A stretch of DNA of 23,776 nt from CAYXVB01 sp964467785 (lineage in GTDB: Bacteria; Bdellovibrionota; UBA1018). The DNA is taken from assembly GCA_964467785.1 (NCBI GenBank), contig CAYXVB010000045.1, forward strand, positions 1 through 23,776. Direction: 5' to 3'. The position numbers and the translations under genes are program-made. The notes under the pieces are model-generated. The model saw only the letters and a list, made by a program, of their open reading frames with translations. It was not told where the DNA came from and searched no databases. Every line of letters begins with the position of its first letter. The stretch's first letter is position 1. Below are positions 13,577-20,213 of this stretch, in pieces.

Positions 13577-14597
13577 AACGGGCGCCTCCGCGCCCTCGGC
13601 GCATGAAGGCCTCGCCACGACCTACACTGCCCCGGGCAAGGTATTCCTGCTGGGCGAGTATGCGGTGCTAGCGGGAAGTCCCGCCGTCATCGCGGCGGTG
13701 CCGCCGCGATTCGCGCTTCAGGTCGCGCGCGAGTCCAAGGGCGCCTTCACCTCCGCGTTTCATCCGCAGTCCCCCGCGGGCAAGCTTCTCGACTGGGCCG
13801 AGCGCATTGGCGTCGACGAAGCCAAAGTTAGCGCCATTCGCGATTCCGGCGCGTTCGCGGACTCGCACGGCGGTCGTGGCGGCTTCGGTGGCTCGACGGC
13901 CGAGTTCGCGCTTGTCTACCAGGCGCTCTCTGAATCTGGCGCCTCCGGCTGGGATCGCGATTGGCATCGAGTCTGGAAGCTGTATCGTGAGCTGACTTCC
14001 CCGCGCGAAGGCTCCGCGTACGCCGCGCCGAGCGGTGCCGATCTCGTCGCTCAGTGGCTCGGCGGAGTGGTTCTTTTCGAAATGGGCTTCGAGCGGGGTC
14101 CCATCTGTGAACGCCTCGACTCACCCCGCTCGCGCTTTGATTTCCGCTCGGTCCTCGTTTTTTCGGCCGCTGGCCAGCAGGGGCGCAAGGTTTCCACTCA
14201 TGATCATCTCTCGGCGAGCGCCGCGCTCCGGAGCGCCGAATCGGTCGAGTCGCTCGCCATGAAGCTCGACCCCGCTCTCGATGCCGGAATTTCGGCGATT
14301 CACGCGGGTGATGCGCGCGCCTTCGGCGCGGCACTCAACGCCTACGGGGACGCGCTTCGCGAGGCTGGCCTCGAAATCGAGGCCACCCGCCGCGACCGCG
14401 AGGCGCTCTCACGAATGCCTGGCGTCGTTGGCGTCAAGGGCGCGGGAGCTCTTCAGGCCGATGCAATCGTCGTCGCGCTGTCACCCGAAGCTTCGGCGGA
14501 CCGCACTTTCCGTGAAGCTCTTGTTGCCGTCGCGTCGGATCGCGGACTGATGCTAGTCTGTGACGGCATCACCCATGAAACCGGTGTCAGCAGGTAA
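13548..14597 (+). CDS. mvaK2: GHMP kinase, probable phosphomevalonate kinase
   Basis: 349 residues from GTG at 13548, six bases after GAGG and inside the end of mvaA; a TTG at 13551 is equally spaced. GHMP motifs: YTAPGKVFLLGEYAVLAGSP (motif 1), GRGGFGGSTAEFALVYQAL (motif 2, where G-G-S-T-A-E replaces the common G-S-S-A-A), PSGADLVAQWLGG, and GVVGVKGAGALQADAIVV (motif 3). A GEYAVL first motif and the S-G-A-D segment favour phosphomevalonate kinase over mevalonate kinase. The last gene of the operon has better mevalonate kinase features, so assigning the second phosphorylation to this one completes the pathway. The divergent motif 2 means substrate assignment is by elimination as much as by sequence. 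Confidence 0.8.
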   Translation: MLQNNPLSTETGASAPSAHEGLATTYTAPGKVFLLGEYAVLAGSPAVIAAVPPRFALQVARESKGAFTSAFHPQSPAGKLLDWAERIGVDEAKVSAIRDSGAFADSHGGRGGFGGSTAEFALVYQALSESGASGWDRDWHRVWKLYRELTSPREGSAYAAPSGADLVAQWLGGVVLFEMGFERGPICERLDSPRSRFDFRSVLVFSAAGQQGRKVSTHDHLSASAALRSAESVESLAMKLDPALDAGISAIHAGDARAFGAALNAYGDALREAGLEIEATRRDREALSRMPGVVGVKGAGALQADAIVVALSPEASADRTFREALVAVASDRGLMLVCDGITHETGVSR

Positions 14598-14613
14598 TAA
14601 CGCGAGGTCCTCA

Positions 14614-15699
14614 ATGACTCTCTTCTCGGTTCGCGCGCCCTCTAATATCGCCCTGATCAAATACATGGGCAAAAAAGACGTTGTCTCCAATCTCCCTGAA
14701 AACGGCAGCATTTCGATGACGCTCGACTCGCTCTGCACGATCGTCGATCTCGAACGCGGCTTCGAGCGCGATCGCTGGATTCCCGAACTTCCATTGGCAG
14801 CCCGTGATTTCGGCAGCGGCGAGACGCCTAAAGTTCCGGTTTTAGACGACAAAGCTCAGGCCAAAATCGCGCGGCATATCGCACGCGTCAAGTCTGCGCT
14901 TCCGGATATTCTCCCGCGTCACGGTCTCGAGGCCGATCCTGTTGCTCTCGGTCAGGGCTGGACTCTTCGCTCCGCCAACACGTTCCCACATTCGTCGGGC
15001 ATCGCCTCGAGTGCTTCCGCTTTCGCCGCGATAACGCTCGTTTCGGCCCGCGCCGGCGCTCGTGATCTCGGTGCCTTTGACAAGGCGTGGGCGCAAAGTT
15101 CCGGACTGCGCGAGGCCTTCTCCCGTCTTGCTCGCCAAGGCTCTGGCAGCTCTTGTCGGTCTCTTGACGGGCCTTGGGTTGGCTGGGGTGTGGGAGGCAA
15201 CCTAGAGGAGGTTCGCACGCTCACTTCCGGGCTTCCGCAGCTCGCTCATTTTGTGATCGTCGTTTCCGAGGCTGAAAAGCCGGTGTCGTCATCGGAAGCT
15301 CATTCACGCGTCAAGAGCTCGCCCCTTTGGGCCGGCCGCGTCGCACGCGTCGAGAAGCGCCTGATCGACCTGCAGGCCGCGCTCGCGATAGGCAGTCTTC
15401 GTTCCGTCTCGCGGATTGCATGGACGGAGTGCTGGGAAATGCACAGTCTTTTCCACACGGCGGAGCAGCCCTTCACTTATTGGGAACCGACCACCATCAA
15501 GGCACTTAAGGCGCTTGCGCCTTTTGTCGAGCGCGATGGAGTGCCGCCGATCGTCACTCTGGACGCCGGTCCCAATATCCATGTCAGTGTGCCCGCGGCC
15601 GATACGCCGTTATGGAAAGACCGTCTTAACGGTTTGATGGAAGGGCGCGCAATTCGCATTCTCTCCGACCGTCAAGGCACGGGAGCGACCCCTTTATGA
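14614..15699 (+). CDS. mvaD: Diphosphomevalonate decarboxylase
   Basis: 361 residues from ATG at 14614, which has GAGG six bases upstream and lies 16 bases past the previous stop. Conserved elements: APSNIALIKYMGK at 8-20, the P-loop-like SSGIASSASAFAAI near 128-141, RQGSGSSCRSLDGPWVGWG, WTECWEMHSLFHTAEQPFTYW, and VTLDAGPNIHVSVP with the expected aspartate near 316. The enzyme phosphorylates and decarboxylates mevalonate 5-diphosphate to IPP, using ATP, in the cytoplasm. The gene overlaps mvaK1 by four bases (ATGA). The residues of the decarboxylase subfamily are present, so an archaeal-type phosphomevalonate decarboxylase is unlikely. Confidence 0.93.
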   Translation: MTLFSVRAPSNIALIKYMGKKDVVSNLPENGSISMTLDSLCTIVDLERGFERDRWIPELPLAARDFGSGETPKVPVLDDKAQAKIARHIARVKSALPDILPRHGLEADPVALGQGWTLRSANTFPHSSGIASSASAFAAITLVSARAGARDLGAFDKAWAQSSGLREAFSRLARQGSGSSCRSLDGPWVGWGVGGNLEEVRTLTSGLPQLAHFVIVVSEAEKPVSSSEAHSRVKSSPLWAGRVARVEKRLIDLQAALAIGSLRSVSRIAWTECWEMHSLFHTAEQPFTYWEPTTIKALKALAPFVERDGVPPIVTLDAGPNIHVSVPAADTPLWKDRLNGLMEGRAIRILSDRQGTGATPL

Positions 15700-16484
15700 G
15701 TACGCGCATTATCGTGCCCGGCAAATGGGTCCTTGCCGGAGAGCATTCGGTGCTACGGGGAGGCACAGCAGTGGCGCTGCCGCATCCGGAGTTCAGGCTT
15801 ACGCTCGACTTCGCGCCTGGAGGCAATATGTTACGCGTCTTGCCCTCCAATGCCGAAAAAGTCATTCGCGAGATGCTGGTCGGCATCAACGTTCCGAACG
15901 GCGAGCTTAAGATCACGAGCACCATCCCGATTGGTGCCGGCCTCGGGTCATCTGCAGCGCTTTGCGTGGCCACCGCGCGATGGTTGGGGTATGCGCCCGG
16001 ATCGAAGGACGAATTGGACTTCGCCACTCGGCTCGAGCACAGATTCCATGGCAAGAGCAGCGGGATGGATGTTGCCGTGATCTCACAGGGCAAGCCGATC
16101 GCTTTCTCGATGAAAGAGGGTGCCCGCCCGCTTCCGATATCCCGTCTTCCGAGATTCACGTTTCATGACACCGGCTTGCGCTCCGCGACACGCCCCTGCA
16201 TTGAGCAGGTTGAGCGCTTCCGCATCGCTCAGCCGGAACTTGCCGCACAACTGGACGATCAGATGAGCCGTGCTTCTAGTTTGGCATGCGACGGTCTTCT
16301 TTCGGCCGACCTGACTCGCGTTTCCAAGGGAATGCGCCTAGCCCAGGAGTGCTTCGAAGCATGGAAGCTTGTTCCGCCCGAGGCTCGACGGATCGCTGAT
16401 CGTTTGGTCTGGGATGGGGCGCTTGCGTCCAAGATCACTGGCGCCGGGGCCGGCGGATACGTCGTTGGGCTTTGGGGAAATTGA
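15696..16484 (+). CDS. mvaK1: Mevalonate kinase
   Basis: 262 residues, somewhat short for mevalonate kinase (usually about 300). GHMP motifs are complete: VPGKWVLAGEHSVLRGGTAV (motif 1), IPIGAGLGSSAALCVATA near 78 (ATP loop), HGKSSGMDVAVISQGKPI near 118 with the catalytic Asp, and KITGAGAGGYVVGLW near 246 (motif 3). GEHSV and the H-G-K-x-S-G-x-D segment are mevalonate kinase signatures. It catalyses the first phosphorylation of mevalonate. The start overlaps the mvaD stop (ATGA), so translation is coupled. It is the last gene of the operon; the 237 bases that follow hold no gene and no classical terminator that I can see, only a weak AT-rich inverted repeat around its stop codon. Confidence 0.9.
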   Translation: MSTRIIVPGKWVLAGEHSVLRGGTAVALPHPEFRLTLDFAPGGNMLRVLPSNAEKVIREMLVGINVPNGELKITSTIPIGAGLGSSAALCVATARWLGYAPGSKDELDFATRLEHRFHGKSSGMDVAVISQGKPIAFSMKEGARPLPISRLPRFTFHDTGLRSATRPCIEQVERFRIAQPELAAQLDDQMSRASSLACDGLLSADLTRVSKGMRLAQECFEAWKLVPPEARRIADRLVWDGALASKITGAGAGGYVVGLWGN

Positions 16485-16721
16485 TCAGCCTCGGATGATC
16501 CAATTTCACTCCAAAGTAGACGCTCGGCGTCGATAAATGTGCAGCCAAAATTGATCAATGATATCGGCACGCCGGCTGCTAAAAAGGGGCTGGGCTGAGA
16601 ATCTTGTGGCTAAACGCCACGCGTCACGGTACACGTAGATGGTTAAGTTCGCTTCTTCTAGAGTTTGCAGGCACAGGGCCTTTGATCTCTTGAGTGGCAT
16701 CCCAGCCTTTAGGAGGTCTAT
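16485..16721 (+). other. Intergenic region upstream of the RRM gene
   Basis: 237 bases without a supported gene. It contains a weak inverted repeat at 16478-16506 (AAATTGATC against GATCCAATTT, one bulge), a second AAATTGATCA, and a small stem GTGGC/GCCAC at 16606-16620. The only clear signal is the strong ribosome site AGGAGGT near 16711, before the RRM gene. A promoter for the downstream cluster is expected here, but I could not pick one out. Confidence 0.5.
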
Positions 16722-17048
16722 ATGGGTAAGAAACTGTACGTCGGCAATCTTCCGTTCTCCGCTACCGAACAGCAGCTCGCTGACATGTTCGCGCAGTCGG
16801 GCACCGTTGAGTCCGCCAAGATCATCACCGACCGTGATTCGGGCCGCAGCAAGGGCTTCGGCTTCATTGAAATGAGCTCCGACGCCGAAGCTCAGGCCGC
16901 GATCTCGAAGTTCAATGGCATGGACATGGGCGGTCGTCCGCTCACCGTGAACGAAGCCAAGCCGATGGCTCCCCGCGAAGGCGGCGGCGGCGGTCGTGGT
17001 GGCTTTGGCGGCGGCGGCGGTCGTGGCGGCCGCGGTGGTCGCTTCTGA
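16722..17048 (+). CDS. RRM-domain RNA-binding protein with Gly/Arg-rich tail
   Basis: 108 residues: one RNA recognition motif (about 1-78) followed by a Gly/Arg-rich tail (about 87-108, runs of GGG and GGRGG). RNP2 is KLYVGNLPF at 3-11 and RNP1 is KGFGFIEM at about 44-51, both with the aromatic residues that stack on RNA bases. It resembles the single-RRM proteins of cyanobacteria and Proteobacteria, which bind single-stranded RNA and are often cold-induced. AGGAGGT lies six bases before the ATG, a strong site implying high expression. It heads a run with IF-1, a DEAD-box helicase and S21, all linked to translation and RNA structure. Confidence 0.93.
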   Translation: MGKKLYVGNLPFSATEQQLADMFAQSGTVESAKIITDRDSGRSKGFGFIEMSSDAEAQAAISKFNGMDMGGRPLTVNEAKPMAPREGGGGGRGGFGGGGGRGGRGGRF

Positions 17049-17116
17049 TTTGAAGCGTCCCGCACGCATCCGTTCACACGTAGTTCTTAGATTAGAAGTA
17101 GGGAATCGAGGCGCTG

Positions 17117-17341
17117 ATGTCTAAAGACGACTTGGTCCGTTTTGAAGGTAAGGTCTCTGATCTGTCCGGTGGCGGCAATTACATGGTCGTCCTAGACAAC
17201 GGCGTCACGGTTTCCGCGCGGCTTTCCGGAAAGCTCAAGAAGTTTAAAATCCGGGTTCTCGTCGGGGACAGGGTTACTGTAGGTGTTTCGCCTTATGACC
17301 CGTCCCATGGCTTGATCACGCAGCGCCAGCGTCTCAACTGA
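17117..17341 (+). CDS. infA: Translation initiation factor IF-1
   Basis: 74 residues, the size of IF-1 (about 72). The S1/OB fold is recognisable: VRFEGKVSDLSGGGNYMVVL, then VSARLSGKLKKFKIRVLVGD, then VTVGVSPYDPSHGLITQR. IF-1 occupies the A site of the 30S subunit during initiation together with IF-2 and IF-3. GAGG lies five bases before the ATG. The basic residues of the K-L-K-K-F-K-I-R segment fit rRNA binding. It may be the only or an extra infA copy; the position beside an RRM protein and a helicase, not in the ribosomal protein operon, hints at an additional copy used under particular conditions (inference). Confidence 0.93.
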   Translation: MSKDDLVRFEGKVSDLSGGGNYMVVLDNGVTVSARLSGKLKKFKIRVLVGDRVTVGVSPYDPSHGLITQRQRLN

Positions 17342-17356
17342 GCCCGTTCCGGGCTC
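17340..17356 (+). repeat. Small GC hairpin after infA
   Basis: GAGCCCG and CGGGCTC form a perfect seven-base stem with a TTC loop, overlapping the last base of the infA stop codon. It lacks a following T-run, so it is not a standard intrinsic terminator; it could pause polymerase or protect the 3' end. Confidence 0.5.
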
Positions 17357-17407
17357 GGTACCGCCGGCGCGCTGACTAGCCGCCTTCCTTAAGTCTCCTC
17401 GTGATCT

Positions 17408-17430
17408 GGGCGACCCTTCGGGGTTTGCCC
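17408..17430 (+). promoter_or_regulatory. UUCG-capped hairpin upstream of the helicase gene
   Basis: GGGCGACCC and GGGTTTGCCC pair around a TTCG loop closed by C-G, the very stable UUCG tetraloop, with one G-T wobble and one bulged T. It ends about eight bases before the GGAG used by the helicase gene, so it may affect its translation or transcript stability. Seen directly; the role is inferred. Confidence 0.45.
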
Positions 17431-17449
17431 GGGTCCGGCGGAGTTCCAG

Positions 17450-18787
17450 TTGCATTGCCCTCAGAGGGAATGCAGAAACAGGTGTTTTCTGAAACAATTT
17501 AGCGAATTCGCCCTACCGCGGCAGCTTCACGAAGCGCTGGCGGCGATGGGCTTCAATACTCCTACGCCCATTCAATCCCTCACGATTCCTCCGGCGCTCG
17601 AAAAAAAGGACATACTGGCCTGCGCCCAGACCGGCACCGGAAAGACCGGCGCGTTCTGCATACCGATCGTGACCCGTCTGGTGACCGAAAAAAATACCAC
17701 GGCGTGCATACTCGTTCCGACTCGCGAGCTCGCGCTTCAGGTCAATGACGTCCTCACTCAGCTTCTCAAGTTTTTGCCTGAAATTCGTAGCGCTGTGTTG
17801 ATCGGCGGAGCACCGATGCACAAGCAGACTAACGCCCTCAAGCGGCATCCACGCATCCTAGTGGCTACTCCGGGACGTTTGATCGATCACCTTCGTCAGG
17901 GCACGGCCTCTCTTAAGAGCACCGGTGTTCTCGTGCTCGACGAAGCGGACCGAATGCTCGACATGGGCTTCGCTCCCCAGCTCAATCAGATCATGAAGTT
18001 CGTGCCGCGTGAGCGCCAAACGATGCTCCTGTCGGCAACACTTCCTTCGGATATCCTGAAGCTTTCCGCTCAGTATCTAAGGCAGCCGGTAAAAGTCGAA
18101 GTTGAAAAGCAGCAGGTGGCTGCCGCGACAATCGAGCAGAAGCATCGCGAAGTCGAGCACACCAAGAAGAACGAAGTTCTGCTCGATGAGCTCAATTCCC
18201 GTCAGGGATCGGTTCTCGTTTTTGTTCGGACTCAGTCTCGCACTGACCGTTTGGCCCGCTATCTCGAAAAATTCGGTGTCGCAGTAGCCCGAATCCATGG
18301 AGGTAGAAGCCAGGGACAAAGAAATCGCGCCCTACAGGGCTTCCGAGATGGTGATTTCCGCGTTCTAGTTGCGACGGACATTGCCGCGCGAGGAATCGAT
18401 ATCGATCACGTGGCACATGTTATCAATTATGATTTGCCTCAGGTCGCCGAGGACTATGTCCACCGGATTGGCCGTACCGGCCGTAATGGTCGCACAGGTG
18501 AGGCGATGTCGTTGATTACATCGGAAGATAAACCGTTGTGGCGGGATATCCGAAAGCTTCTTGGTCATGCGGTGGAGTCGTCGGTGTCGGGAAGCCCTTC
18601 GCAGCGTCGGCAGGATCCTCGCCGAAACTCTCAGCCCCGGCGGGGTGGAGGAAACCGGAACTCTGGGCAAGGCAAGGGACAGGGGCGCGACGGTCAGCAA
18701 AAGGTTCTTGGAATTGACCCCAAAACCTCCTATAAGGGTTCCCAGGCTGCTCAGTCTGGCCCAAGATTCCAATCCGAGAGGAGGTGA
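17450..18787 (+). CDS. DEAD-box ATP-dependent RNA helicase (RhlE/CsdA-like)
   Basis: 445 residues. The motifs are in order: Q motif (FNTPTPIQ), I AQTGTGKT, Ia PTRELALQ, Ib TPGRLIDH, II DEAD in VLDEADRMLDMGF, III SAT in LLSATLP, IV VLVFVRTQ, V ATDIAARGID and VI HRIGRTGR. The C-terminal 75 residues are basic and rich in Gly, Arg, Gln and Asn (PRRGGGNRNSGQGKGQGRDG), as in RhlE-like helicases. It unwinds short RNA duplexes and may act in ribosome assembly or RNA decay, especially in the cold. No in-frame ATG exists near the conserved start; TTG 17450 with GGAG six bases upstream is my choice, and a CTG near 17488 just before KQFSEFALP is an alternative. The stop overlaps the rpsU ribosome site. 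Confidence 0.93.
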   Translation: MHCPQRECRNRCFLKQFSEFALPRQLHEALAAMGFNTPTPIQSLTIPPALEKKDILACAQTGTGKTGAFCIPIVTRLVTEKNTTACILVPTRELALQVNDVLTQLLKFLPEIRSAVLIGGAPMHKQTNALKRHPRILVATPGRLIDHLRQGTASLKSTGVLVLDEADRMLDMGFAPQLNQIMKFVPRERQTMLLSATLPSDILKLSAQYLRQPVKVEVEKQQVAAATIEQKHREVEHTKKNEVLLDELNSRQGSVLVFVRTQSRTDRLARYLEKFGVAVARIHGGRSQGQRNRALQGFRDGDFRVLVATDIAARGIDIDHVAHVINYDLPQVAEDYVHRIGRTGRNGRTGEAMSLITSEDKPLWRDIRKLLGHAVESSVSGSPSQRRQDPRRNSQPRRGGGNRNSGQGKGQGRDGQQKVLGIDPKTSYKGSQAAQSGPRFQSERR

Positions 18788-18788
18788 C
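18778..18788 (+). promoter_or_regulatory. Extended Shine-Dalgarno of rpsU overlapping the helicase stop codon
   Basis: The run GAGAGGAGGTGAC contains AGGAGGTGA, an almost full match to the 16S rRNA 3' end, and includes the TGA of the helicase. The rpsU ATG follows after about five bases. This predicts strong, coupled translation of S21. Confidence 0.7.
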
Positions 18789-18792
18789 AAGC

Positions 18793-18987
18793 ATGCCCGG
18801 TATTAATATTCGTGAAGGCGATTCGTTCGAAGCCGCCCTCAAGAAGTTCAAGAAGCAGTGTGAAAAAGCCGGCATTCTCTCCGAAGTTCGCAAGCGCGAG
18901 GCCTATGAAAAGCCTTCCGTGAAGCGCAAGAAGAAGGATGTCGCCGCTCGCAAGCGCGCCGTTAAGAAAACGCGCGGTCGCGGCTGA
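18793..18987 (+). CDS. rpsU: 30S ribosomal protein S21
   Basis: 64 residues, the usual S21 size, starting MPGINIREGDSFEAALKKFK and continuing through CEKAGILSEVRKREAYEKPS to a highly basic end (KRKKKDVAARKRAVKKTRG). S21 sits near the 3' end of 16S rRNA and helps start-site recognition. An ATG nine bases further upstream is in frame but lies before the ideal spacing, so 18793 is preferred. It is followed by a strong terminator. Together with dnaG and rpoD downstream it matches the classic macromolecular-synthesis operon, here interrupted by that terminator, yqeY and a glycosylase gene. Confidence 0.96.
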   Translation: MPGINIREGDSFEAALKKFKKQCEKAGILSEVRKREAYEKPSVKRKKKDVAARKRAVKKTRGRG

Positions 18988-19012
18988 TCTTCTTCAGCTT
19001 TTTTGATTCAGT

Positions 19013-19056
19013 GAAAGTCCGCGTCCCCTTGTCGGGGCGCGGACTTTCTTGCTTTT
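19013..19056 (+). terminator. Intrinsic terminator after rpsU
   Basis: GAAAGTCCGCGTCCCC (19013-19028) pairs with the inverted arm at 19033-19048, 15 pairs including one T-G wobble, with a loop of about six bases, followed by TTGCTTTT. It should end most transcripts from the RRM-infA-helicase-rpsU run, perhaps leaking into yqeY and the genes beyond. E. coli also has a terminator between rpsU and dnaG. Confidence 0.85.
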
Positions 19057-19084
19057 AGCAGCCCAATAAAGGAGGCTCCGAGTC

Positions 19085-19534
19085 ATGGCCACTATCAAAG
19101 AAAAGCTTTCCGAAACGATGAAAACCGCAATGAAGGCCGGCGAAAAGGACAAGGTCGCTTTCGCGCGGAATCTACACGCGATCATTCGTAAGAAGGAGAT
19201 CGACGACAAAGTGGATCTCGACGACGCCGGTGTACAGAAGATTATTGCCACGTCGATGAAGCAGCGCCAGGATTCGATTGAGCAGTTCAAGGCAGGAGGC
19301 CGCGAAGACCTCGTATCCAAAGAGGAAGCGGAGCTTGCATTTCTCAAGTCATTCATGCCTGAGCAGATGGGTGCAGAAGAGATCCGCAAGATCGTCGACT
19401 GGGCAGTGACCGAGTCCAAGGCGGCGAGCGCCAAGGATATGGGCGCCGTGATGAAGCTCCTGATGCCGAAGGTGCAGGGTCGCGCCGACGGCAAGTTGGT
19501 CAACCAACTGGTTAAAGAACGGTTAGGTGGATAA
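19085..19534 (+). CDS. GatB/YqeY domain protein
   Basis: 149 residues, full length for the YqeY family. It begins IKEKLSETMKTAMKAGEKDK and carries the helical features R-N-L-H-A-I-I-R-K-K-E-I-D, DSIEQFKAGGREDLVSKEEA and ELAFLKSFMPEQM, ending with the small second helical domain VMKLLMPKVQGRADGKLVNQ. The family shares the C-terminal tRNA-binding fold of GatB, the amidotransferase subunit, but its own role is not settled; a tRNA-related function is inferred. AAAGGAGG is ten bases before the ATG. It lies next to rpsU-dnaG-rpoD in many bacteria, so the placement is normal. The 3' end overlaps the glycosylase gene by eight bases. Confidence 0.93.
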   Translation: MATIKEKLSETMKTAMKAGEKDKVAFARNLHAIIRKKEIDDKVDLDDAGVQKIIATSMKQRQDSIEQFKAGGREDLVSKEEAELAFLKSFMPEQMGAEEIRKIVDWAVTESKAASAKDMGAVMKLLMPKVQGRADGKLVNQLVKERLGG

Positions 19535-20213
19535 GATCCTGCAATCGGAGTTTTATGAACGGGACACCCGTCTGGTGGCGCGCGAGCTGCTGGGCAAGGT
19601 GCTCGTCGTGCGGAGTCGAGGGCTAGAAACCTCGGTTCGGATCGTGGAGACCGAAGCGTACGGAGGAGACGACCCGGCATCACATTCCTCGCGTGGGATG
19701 ACCGCGCGGACTCAGGTCATGTTCGGACGTCCGGGCCGGGCTTACGTCTATTTTATTTATGGGATGTACGAGATGCTCAACTTCGTGACCGAAAAAGAGG
19801 GAATCGCGGGAGCGGTGTTGATCCGCGCGGGCGAGCCTTTGTTCGGTCTCGACGCGATGAGACGTCGTCGAAAGCTCAAGGCGCGGTCCAAGATTCTTGA
19901 GCTTGCCAACGGTCCGGGACGCCTCTGCAATGCGCTCGGCATTCGCATGTCCCACAACGGAAAGTCGCTCGGTGGGCCAGAGTTGCGCGTGTTCGATGAC
20001 GACTTTCGGGGCGGGGCTTTGGCCACGGCTTGCTCGCCGCGAGTTGGAATCAGCGCGGCAACGGACCGGTACTGGCGATATTTTCTGGAAGGCCACCCCT
20101 CCGTCAGTAAAGCTCCGCAGAACTTGCTTTCGCGCCGATGGGAGCCGAGTCTTGACGACGTCGCAGCGATCGAGCCGCGCGCCGCGTTCCGAGCGCGAGG
20201 AGGGAGGCGATGA
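19527..20213 (+). CDS. DNA-3-methyladenine glycosylase (AAG/Mpg type)
   Basis: 228 residues from GTG at 19527, overlapping yqeY. Family motifs: LARELLGK-like LVARELLGKVLV, the catalytic VETEAYGGDDPASHSSRG (the Glu of E-T-E-A-Y activates water), GRPGRAYVYFIYGMYEMLNF (the intercalating and base-stacking segment), AVLIRAGEP, and NGPGRLCNALGI. This type of enzyme removes alkylated and deaminated purines such as 3-methyladenine and hypoxanthine, leaving abasic sites for base-excision repair. It has no ribosome site of its own worth noting and is probably translated by coupling to yqeY; its stop overlaps the dnaG start by four bases. A repair glycosylase inside the primase/sigma operon is unusual but the gene itself looks intact. 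Confidence 0.93.
   Translation: MDKILQSEFYERDTRLVARELLGKVLVVRSRGLETSVRIVETEAYGGDDPASHSSRGMTARTQVMFGRPGRAYVYFIYGMYEMLNFVTEKEGIAGAVLIRAGEPLFGLDAMRRRRKLKARSKILELANGPGRLCNALGIRMSHNGKSLGGPELRVFDDDFRGGALATACSPRVGISAATDRYWRYFLEGHPSVSKAPQNLLSRRWEPSLDDVAAIEPRAAFRARGGRR

Noticed and set aside
12008..13618. 536-residue open frame antisense to mvaA
   Set aside because: A shadow of third-position GC bias; mvaA has all catalytic motifs and no ribosome site or domain is seen on the minus strand.
17340..17356. Terminator after infA
   Set aside because: Perfect short stem but followed by GGTACC, not T residues; listed only as a hairpin.
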